Below, piece after piece: positions 1 to 5,078 of a DNA stretch of 5,078 bases; positions within the stretch are counted from its first letter, which is position 1; each line of letters begins with the position of its first letter. A model generated the notes under the pieces. That model was not told where the DNA came from. It saw only the letters and a list, made by a program, of their open reading frames with translations, and did no database searches. The position numbers and the translations under genes are program-made. Origin of the DNA: Bog-950 sp964620645 (GTDB lineage: Bacteria > Bacteroidota > Bacteroidia > Chitinophagales > LD1); contig CAZUHU010000237.1 in assembly GCA_964620645.1 (NCBI GenBank), positions 1-5,078 of the forward strand, read 5' to 3'.

Positions 1-1664
1 GCAGTTGGAACGAAGTTGTTTGCGCTGGCGGTTGCTGTGCCTAAACCTGAACCACCTTTTTTCCAGAGAGAAGTCCATGTGGCGCCACAGTTGGTGCTGT
101 ACATTACATCCAACGAATCTTCATAGCCCGATTGGGTGTATGGGGCGTAAGCGTAATCCCACTTGATACGGCCGTTGCTTACACCTGAGAAGCTGTAAGA
201 TGGGGTAATTAACCAATCCCATTGGCCCGGAGAATTATAGTTGTAGTTGTTTACATAAGCAGAAGCAGAAGAGGTGCCGAAGCCGCTGGCTGATGTTGTG
301 CGAACCCAGGTAAGGTCAGCATCGGTGTTGTTGATACTCCAACCGGTTGGGGCAAAGGTGGTGCCTTCAAAACCTTCGGCTAAAGGAAGAGAAGCAGCGC
401 CTGATACGGTGATGTAAGCGGTTTTTACTTCTGCATCGTTACCCCCTGTGCCTGTAACGGTAAGAGTAACATTGTAAGAACCTGCCGTGTTATAAGTAAC
501 TGTTGGGTTTTGGGCAGTAGATGTTGAAGGTGTGCCTCCCTGAAACTGCCAGCTATAAGTAAGGTTAGTGCCGGTTGACTGGTTAGTGAAGGTTACCGAT
601 TGGCCGGTACAAATGGTGGTTTGGTTTGCGGTAAACGCGGCTACCGGTGCACCGGATGTGCTGCAAACGTTGTTATTGGTAACAAGGCTTGAACGGATAT
701 TGGTTAATACCGAGTTCATGTAATTAGCCTGTTGGGTAGTAAACATTACGGTGCAATCGCTGTAGTCCATATAGTTTTCTACCTGGTCGCCATAGCTTGA
801 GTTGCCTGTACACGAAGCGGTGTTAAGCGGACAGCCAAAGTTTGCAGCTTTAGAGTCAGGGGTATCGCTAAAACCATCATCGGTATCAGGAAATACGTTG
901 CCGCAAGCATTAGCTGAAAGATCGCCCCAAACGTGGTGCAGACCGAGGTAGTGGCCTACTTCGTGGGTCCAGGTTCTGTTACCTGCGCCAAGGCCAATGC
1001 TGTAGTCAATAACCACACCATCTATACTAGAACCGTGCAGGCCGTTACCGGCAGCAGGGATATAGGCATAACCCGCAACGCCACCTGTTTGTGGTGAGCT
1101 GCCGCAAAGATGCACGATCCAGATGTTCAGGTACTTTTGAGGGTTCCATGCGTTGGCTCCACCGGTGGTAGAGCTTTTCATTTTATCTGTTTCGGTATTT
1201 ACGTCATAGCAGGCTTCGTTGGTAAAAACGTGTTCGATACCGTTAGTGGCTGAGCCATCCGGTTTTTGCTGCGCAAGGCAGAACTCAATTTGCGCATCTG
1301 CACCCAAAGCCTGAACCACTGAACGTGCAGTGCTGAAGTCAGAGTTCAACTTACGGTAATCAGCGTTTAGCTGATTAATCATAGTTTGCACCGCTGCATC
1401 AGATACGTTTTGTGCCGTAGTGTTATAGAGAATATGCACGGCTACAGGTATGGTGCGCACTACACGGGCAGAGTAGTAGGGGTCCTGCTTGCCGGTGTTT
1501 ACCCATTTGCGCAAAACCTGCTCCTGCTGTTGCATTTGCTGGTTATAGTTAGGGTCCGTAGCACGCTTATTATTAACGGCTTCGGTAGAAAAACAAATCT
1601 TATGCTGTGCTACAGCAGAAAGACTCAATGCTGCAATCAGCAATGAGAATAAAACTTTTTTCAT
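1..1664 (-). CDS. Secreted M43 (pappalysin/ulilysin-like) zinc metalloprotease with PKD and choice-of-anchor-J-like modules, C-terminus cut by window edge
   Basis: This is a secreted zinc endopeptidase read on the minus strand from ATG 1664-1662; 554 codons are visible with no stop. Residues 1-19 form a signal peptide (MKK, a hydrophobic stretch, then SAVA before QHK). The catalytic domain covers about residues 65-330. It holds HEVGHYLGLHH (zinc ligands H234, H238 and H244, general base E235) and a Met-turn ENYMDY with M299, the signature of family M43 metzincins. Cysteines 254, 278, 285 and 304 are spaced like the two disulfides of ulilysin. C24, just after the signal peptide, may be the cysteine switch that keeps the zymogen inactive (inference). 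A PKD domain spans about 340-420 (PVAAF start, AGSYNVTLTV end). Residues 426-554 (EGFEG, APTGW, WLITPSYSF) resemble a choice-of-anchor J / cleaved-adhesin domain. Relatives usually end in a type IX secretion sorting domain, which would lie outside the window. The fold call is firm; the substrate is unknown. Confidence 0.93.
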   Translation of the reverse strand, partial: MKKVLFSLLIAALSLSAVAQHKICFSTEAVNNKRATDPNYNQQMQQQEQVLRKWVNTGKQDPYYSARVVRTIPVAVHILYNTTAQNVSDAAVQTMINQLNADYRKLNSDFSTARSVVQALGADAQIEFCLAQQKPDGSATNGIEHVFTNEACYDVNTETDKMKSSTTGGANAWNPQKYLNIWIVHLCGSSPQTGGVAGYAYIPAAGNGLHGSSIDGVVIDYSIGLGAGNRTWTHEVGHYLGLHHVWGDLSANACGNVFPDTDDGFSDTPDSKAANFGCPLNTASCTGNSSYGDQVENYMDYSDCTVMFTTQQANYMNSVLTNIRSSLVTNNNVCSTSGAPVAAFTANQTTICTGQSVTFTNQSTGTNLTYSWQFQGGTPSTSTAQNPTVTYNTAGSYNVTLTVTGTGGNDAEVKTAYITVSGAASLPLAEGFEGTTFAPTGWSINNTDADLTWVRTTSASGFGTSSASAYVNNYNYNSPGQWDWLITPSYSFSGVSNGRIKWDYAYAPYTQSGYEDSLDVMYSTNCGATWTSLWKKGGSGLGTATASANNFVPT

Positions 1665-1683
1665 CCGGGAATGAGTTTAAGGT

Positions 1684-1693
1684 TAACGCGTTA
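1684..1693. repeat. Perfect 10-bp palindrome TAACGCGTTA in the protease leader
   Basis: TAACGCGTTA equals its own reverse complement. It falls between the predicted transcription start (about 1700) and the protease ATG (1664). It could be a protein-binding site; as RNA it has no loop and would not make a useful hairpin. A palindrome of this length can arise by chance, so the functional call is weak. Confidence 0.3.
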
Positions 1694-1707
1694 GTGAAAA
1701 ACGGTGC

Positions 1708-1715
1708 CAAATGTA
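1708..1715 (-). promoter_or_regulatory. Predicted Bacteroidota -7 element (TACATTTG) for the metalloprotease gene
   Basis: On the minus strand the sequence TACATTTG matches the TAnnTTTG consensus of the Bacteroidota primary sigma factor exactly. Transcription would start near position 1700, giving a leader of about 36 bases before the protease ATG. No clear TTG -33 element is seen at the usual distance; an imperfect inverted repeat lies there instead. The call rests on motif and position only. Confidence 0.5.
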
Positions 1716-1723
1716 ATAGTTAT

Positions 1724-1736
1724 CCCCTTAAACGGG
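1724..1736. repeat. Imperfect 13-bp inverted repeat upstream of the protease -7 element
   Basis: The plus strand reads CCCCTTAAACGGG, and its reverse complement CCCGTTTAAGGGG agrees with it at 10 of 13 positions, with CCC/GGG arms around an A/T core. It begins 8 bases upstream of the predicted -7 motif and reaches the area where a -33 element would sit. That position would suit an operator, but no regulator is visible in the window and chance remains possible. Confidence 0.3.
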
Positions 1737-1831
1737 TAGTTTGATAGCAGGTTGCAGAATAAGATGTGGAAATGCTGTTTGCAGGGGAGTATACAGTTAT
1801 AAACATCGGGTTTTCAACAGCTTGAGGATTT

Positions 1832-1845
1832 TTAGCCAAGGCTAA
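1832..1845. repeat. Perfect 6-bp inverted repeat TTAGCC-AA-GGCTAA upstream of the thioredoxin-like gene
   Basis: Two perfect 6-base arms are separated by two bases, ending 30 bases before the ATG at 1876. The compact dyad suggests a dimeric repressor or activator site rather than an RNA hairpin, since the central loop would be only two bases unless the innermost pair opens. It lies about where a -33 element would be if the TATTTTG at 1859-1865 acts as the -7 element. The function is inferred from placement only. Confidence 0.35.
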
Positions 1846-1858
1846 TTCATTAAAAGCG

Positions 1859-1865
1859 TATTTTG
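1859..1865 (+). promoter_or_regulatory. Weak candidate -7 element (TATTTTG) for the thioredoxin-wbqC-cvfB transcript
   Basis: TATTTTG resembles the TAnnTTTG consensus but is one base short. It lies 10 bases before the ATG at 1876, so the transcript would be almost leaderless. A 7-base direct repeat, GCGTATT, overlaps it (1856-1862 and 1868-1874, period 12). I found no better plus-strand match between 1665 and 1875, so the true promoter may be a divergent form or lie elsewhere in the gap. Confidence 0.2.
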
Positions 1866-1875
1866 CAGCGTATTC

Positions 1876-2508
1876 ATGTTAAAGAGCCTAACCACCCTTA
1901 GCCTTGTTTTAACGCTTTGCGCAAGCCGTTTAATGGCGCAATCCTCTCTCGCCGATTCGGTTCAGGTTTTTGCGTCTGCTTCCGTAGGCAATTCTTCCAC
2001 TTATGTTTCAGATAGCCTTCCGCAGCGAATTGAGGTTAGCACCGGCGATACGGTAATCCACTGGATGACTATGGAGCAGGCTTTAGCCATGCAAAAGCAA
2101 AAGCCACGTAAACTTTTTGTAGAGGTATATGCTACCTGGTGCGGTTGGTGCAAAAAAACGGACGGCGTGTTGGGCAACGCTGAAATTGCCCGCTACATTA
2201 ACGCTAACTATTACCCCGTTAAGTTTAACTGCGAAACCAAGAGTACGGTTACCTTTAAAGGCCGCGAGTATAAGTTCATTAATGAGGGTAACTACCACGT
2301 TAATGAGCTGGCACTTTTTCTGTTGAATTATAAGCAGAGCTACCCGGGTATAGTAATATTAAATGAGGATGCCAACGTAGTGGGTATGCGCAGCGGCTAT
2401 ATGGATGAGATAATGATGGAGAATGTAGCCAATTATTATGGCAGCGATGCCTATCGCGAAATGCCTTTCAATGAGTTTGAAGAAACCTTTGTAGGCAAGG
2501 TTAAGTAG
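1876..2508 (+). CDS. Exported thioredoxin-fold protein with CGWC active site
   Basis: This 210-residue protein is probably a periplasmic thiol-disulfide oxidoreductase. Residues 1-21 are a signal peptide ending in LMA before QSS. C15 does not make a lipobox, because the residue before it is Leu, so a soluble exported protein is more likely than a lipoprotein. Residues 22-60 are a Ser/Val-rich, probably flexible linker. The thioredoxin domain follows: HWMTMEQAL near 62-70, the strand LFVEVYATW (80-88), then C89-G-W-C92, the redox pair. The SYPG segment places the cis-proline at P157. The layout fits the Thioredoxin_7/DUF255-like families common in Bacteroidota; TlpA/ResA-type proteins are an alternative, but their longer peroxiredoxin-like core is not evident. 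ATG 1876 is the only sensible start, because an in-frame stop lies at 1843-1845. Whether it oxidises, reduces or isomerises its partners cannot be told from sequence. Confidence 0.85.
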   Translation: MLKSLTTLSLVLTLCASRLMAQSSLADSVQVFASASVGNSSTYVSDSLPQRIEVSTGDTVIHWMTMEQALAMQKQKPRKLFVEVYATWCGWCKKTDGVLGNAEIARYINANYYPVKFNCETKSTVTFKGREYKFINEGNYHVNELALFLLNYKQSYPGIVILNEDANVVGMRSGYMDEIMMENVANYYGSDAYREMPFNEFEETFVGKVK

Positions 2509-2513
2509 CGCTT

Positions 2514-3119
2514 ATGAGTACCGTGCTGCTGCACCTGCCGTATTTCCCCAATGTTTATTGGTTAAAACAATTTATTACTGCTGATACAGTAGCGATAGAA
2601 CATTGCGAGAATTTTGTGAAGGGAAGCTACCGCAACAGGTGCGAGATAGCAGGGCCAAACGGTCGCCAGTTATTGAGTATACCGGTAACAGGCGGCAGAG
2701 ACCACCACCAGGTTTACAGAGATGTAGCCATAAGTTATGAGAGTGATTGGCAAAAGAACCATTGGCAAAGTATAAAAGCCGCCTATGGCAGTGCGCCTTA
2801 TTTTGAGCATTACGATTATAAACTGCAGGCTTTGTTTACAGAGCGAAACGAATTTCTGTTTGCGCATAACCTGCAGGTATTAAGCACCGTTTTAAAGTTA
2901 TTAAAGCTGCCCGCAGATATTGTTTTGACCGAAGTATATGAAAGCACAACTGCAGGCATCAGTGACATGCGGAAAACGAAGCAAGTAGAAGCTGATTTTA
3001 AGCCACCCCGTTATTACCAGTTGTTTGAAGAGCGCCATGGTTTTATGAGTAACTTAAGTGTGCTGGATCTGTTGTTTAATCTTGGTCCGCGGAGTATGGA
3101 TTATTTAAGGGATATTTGA
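2514..3119 (+). CDS. WbqC family protein
   Basis: This 201-residue cytoplasmic protein has no signal peptide or membrane segment. It matches the WbqC-like family by its N-terminal LPYFPNVYWLKQF (residues 8-20), the SYRNRCEI block (38-45) followed by NG and LLSIPV (53-58), the WQKNHWQSI segment (79-87) leading into APYFEHY (94-100), and the C-terminal NLSVLDLLFNLGP (180-192). The length is normal for the family and the gene looks intact. The family name comes from an O-antigen cluster gene in Enterobacteria, but the biochemical activity is not settled and no sugar-nucleotide pathway gene is present here, so a polysaccharide role should not be assumed. The start lies 5 bases after the thioredoxin-like stop codon, indicating co-transcription and perhaps translational coupling. 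No strong Shine-Dalgarno sequence is present, as is usual for this phylum. Confidence 0.87.
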   Translation: MSTVLLHLPYFPNVYWLKQFITADTVAIEHCENFVKGSYRNRCEIAGPNGRQLLSIPVTGGRDHHQVYRDVAISYESDWQKNHWQSIKAAYGSAPYFEHYDYKLQALFTERNEFLFAHNLQVLSTVLKLLKLPADIVLTEVYESTTAGISDMRKTKQVEADFKPPRYYQLFEERHGFMSNLSVLDLLFNLGPRSMDYLRDI

Positions 3120-3151
3120 GGCGGTTTATGGGGTGTAAAGCATAATTGCAG

Positions 3152-3994
3152 ATGGAGATAGGTAAATACAATGTTCTTAAAGTTAACCGCCGTACCGATA
3201 ACGGCCTTTACCTGTTGGATGAAACCAGCGGCGAAGAAGTGCTGTTGCCGAATAAGTTTGTGAATGATAAGATGGTGGAAGGTACCAAGGGCAAAGTATT
3301 TGTATATAAGGATAGCGAGGACCGCCCCGTTGCCACCAAGCAAATACCGCTGGTAATTACTGATGAAGCCGCTTATCTAACTATAAAAGAAGTTAGCCCT
3401 ATAGGCGCTTTTTTAGATTGGGGGCTTGACAAAGACCTGTTACTGCCTTTTAGCGAACAGAAGAACAGCCTTGCCGCGGGAGGTAAAGTACTTGTTTATG
3501 TTTACCTGGACAGGGCAACTAACCGCATTGTTGCTACCGAGAACCTGAATAAGTTTATAAAGAACCGCGAAGTGCAGCTTAAAAAGGATGATGAGGTGGA
3601 CTTGCTAATAGGCCCTAAGGTAGATAAGGGGTATAAGGTTATCATCAACAATATGCACTGGGGCATGATATATGATAACGAGATATTCAACCCTGTGCAA
3701 AGCGGGCAGCACGTTAAAGGTTTTGTGAAAAAACTGCGCGAGGATGGTAAGATAGATATTGCCTTACAAAAACAAGGGCTTGTGGTAGCCGACGATGCCC
3801 GCGAGATAATTTTAGAAAAACTGCAAGCGGCAGGAGGGAAGCTTGAGTTAAGTGATAGCTCAACACCGGAAGAGATTTATGCAGCACTTGGCATTAGCAA
3901 AAAGAACTTTAAGAAAGCTATAGGCATGCTGTATAAGGAAAAGAAGATTGCTATAGGCGAAAAAGATATACGTACTACGCAAGGTAAGGGTTAG
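3152..3994 (+). CDS. cvfB: CvfB-like S1 RNA-binding protein with C-terminal winged helix
   Basis: This 280-residue protein belongs to the CvfB/YitL family: RNA-binding proteins with tandem S1-type OB folds and a winged helix. The order here is an S1-like domain at about 1-62 (GLYLLD, EEVLLPNKFV), a second at 67-130 (AYLTIKEVSPIGAFLDWG then LLLPFSEQ), a third at about 146-205 (INNMHWGMIYDNEIF, KGFVKKLREDGKIDIAL), and a winged helix at 215-275 (TPEEIYAALGISKKNFKKAI, KKIAIG). The length is close to the usual 280-300 residues. In staphylococci the family affects virulence-factor expression; the role in Bacteroidota is not established. I chose ATG 3152, since MEIGKYNVLKV fits the family start; a TTG two codons upstream (3146) is also in frame and would add only Met-Gln. 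The gap of 32 bases from the WbqC gene, with no terminator, suggests the same operon. Confidence 0.88.
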   Translation: MEIGKYNVLKVNRRTDNGLYLLDETSGEEVLLPNKFVNDKMVEGTKGKVFVYKDSEDRPVATKQIPLVITDEAAYLTIKEVSPIGAFLDWGLDKDLLLPFSEQKNSLAAGGKVLVYVYLDRATNRIVATENLNKFIKNREVQLKKDDEVDLLIGPKVDKGYKVIINNMHWGMIYDNEIFNPVQSGQHVKGFVKKLREDGKIDIALQKQGLVVADDAREIILEKLQAAGGKLELSDSSTPEEIYAALGISKKNFKKAIGMLYKEKKIAIGEKDIRTTQGKG

Positions 3995-3996
3995 CG

Positions 3997-4010
3997 GCTT
4001 GCGGGTAAGC
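3997..4010 (+). terminator. Weak hairpin just after the cvfB-like gene
   Basis: GCTT and AAGC arms pair around a GCGGGT loop, extended by one G-T wobble, immediately after the stop codon. No run of T follows directly (ATAGTGGATAG comes next), so this is not a convincing intrinsic terminator. Read-through into the helicase gene is possible. Confidence 0.15.
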
Positions 4011-4028
4011 GATAGTGGATAGTTTTGT

Positions 4029-4036
4029 TATCTTTG
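4029..4036 (+). promoter_or_regulatory. Predicted Bacteroidota -7 element (TATCTTTG) for the helicase gene
   Basis: TATCTTTG matches TAnnTTTG exactly in the gap between the cvfB-like gene and the helicase. The nearest upstream TTG (3999-4001) is 27 bases away, longer than the usual spacing of about 19-21, so the -33 element is poor or absent. Transcription would begin near 4042, which suggests that the helicase has its own promoter rather than depending only on the upstream operon. Confidence 0.55.
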
Positions 4037-4041
4037 CCGTA

Positions 4042-4152
4042 TATTAATTATTACTCCCAAGCGCCCGAGGCACATTTGCCACTCAACTACCAAACAACAA
4101 CGGGCTCACAAATACTCCTGATTTTTTCAGCAGCGGGAATCAAACAAACAAC
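4042..4152 (+). promoter_or_regulatory. Long 5' leader of the helicase gene
   Basis: About 110 bases separate the predicted transcription start from the ATG. The leader is rich in A and C near the start codon (CAAACAAACAAC) and has no Shine-Dalgarno sequence; A-rich initiation regions are typical of Bacteroidota. Two small hairpins can be drawn: GGCA-CATT-TGCC (4069-4080) and CTGA-TTTTT-TCAG (4118-4130). Both have only 4-base stems. I recognise no known riboswitch and see no convincing small ORF. Its length depends on the predicted promoter being correct. Confidence 0.35.

Positions 4153-5078
<926 letters not shown>

Noticed and set aside
361..700. Repetitive Thr/Ser/Gly-rich coding stretch considered as a DNA tandem repeat
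   Set aside because: The translation is an ordinary PKD domain followed by a beta-rich module; no regular nucleotide repeat unit is visible.
1386..1646. Plus-strand ORF of 86 codons antisense to the protease N-terminus
   Set aside because: It lies wholly within the well-supported minus-strand protease signal peptide and catalytic region, and its translation shows no recognisable domain.
1876..1938. Lipoprotein signal peptide on the thioredoxin-like protein
   Set aside because: C15 is preceded by LTL, which lacks the small residue expected at the -1 position of a lipobox; a signal peptidase I site after A21 fits better.
2083..2326. Short ORFs on both strands inside the thioredoxin-like gene
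   Set aside because: They overlap the CGWC-containing frame, which has clear family motifs; the overlapping translations have none.
3146..3151. TTG at 3146 as the start of the cvfB-like gene
   Set aside because: It is possible, but ATG two codons later matches the usual family N-terminus, and neither start has a strong ribosome binding site.
3101..3690. Minus-strand ORFs opposite the cvfB-like gene
   Set aside because: The plus-strand frame carries consistent S1-like domains; the antisense frames are explained by codon composition.

Overview
The window looks like chromosomal DNA from a member of the Bacteroidota, probably near the Chitinophagia/Sphingobacteriia, though the exact group cannot be fixed from this stretch. 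Three things point that way: a secreted M43-type metalloprotease with PKD and adhesin-like modules; two exact matches to the Bacteroidota -7 promoter motif TAnnTTTG; and A-rich translation starts without clear Shine-Dalgarno sequences. Coding density is high and I see no insertion sequence, phage gene, tRNA, rRNA or CRISPR array.

Layout. Positions 1-1664 (minus strand) hold the N-terminal 554 residues of a secreted zinc metalloprotease; its C-terminus lies beyond the left edge. A 211-base divergent intergenic region (1665-1875) follows, with a good -7 motif for the protease and three short inverted repeats. On the plus strand come an exported thioredoxin-fold protein with a CGWC active site (1876-2508), a WbqC-family protein 5 bases later (2514-3119), and a CvfB-like S1/winged-helix RNA-binding protein 32 bases after that (3152-3994). 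These three probably form one transcript. After a 158-base gap with its own -7 motif and a leader of about 110 bases, an RhlE-type DEAD-box RNA helicase begins at 4153 and runs off the right edge.

How the genes relate. The protease and the thioredoxin-like protein both carry signal peptides and act outside the cytoplasm, but they are divergently transcribed and nothing shows that they work together. CvfB and RhlE are both RNA-related cytoplasmic proteins. The WbqC family has no settled biochemical role. I did not find a previously undescribed system. The most useful leads are the inverted repeats in the divergent promoter region, the probable cysteine-switch residue of the protease, the tight thioredoxin-WbqC pairing, and the long leader of the helicase gene.
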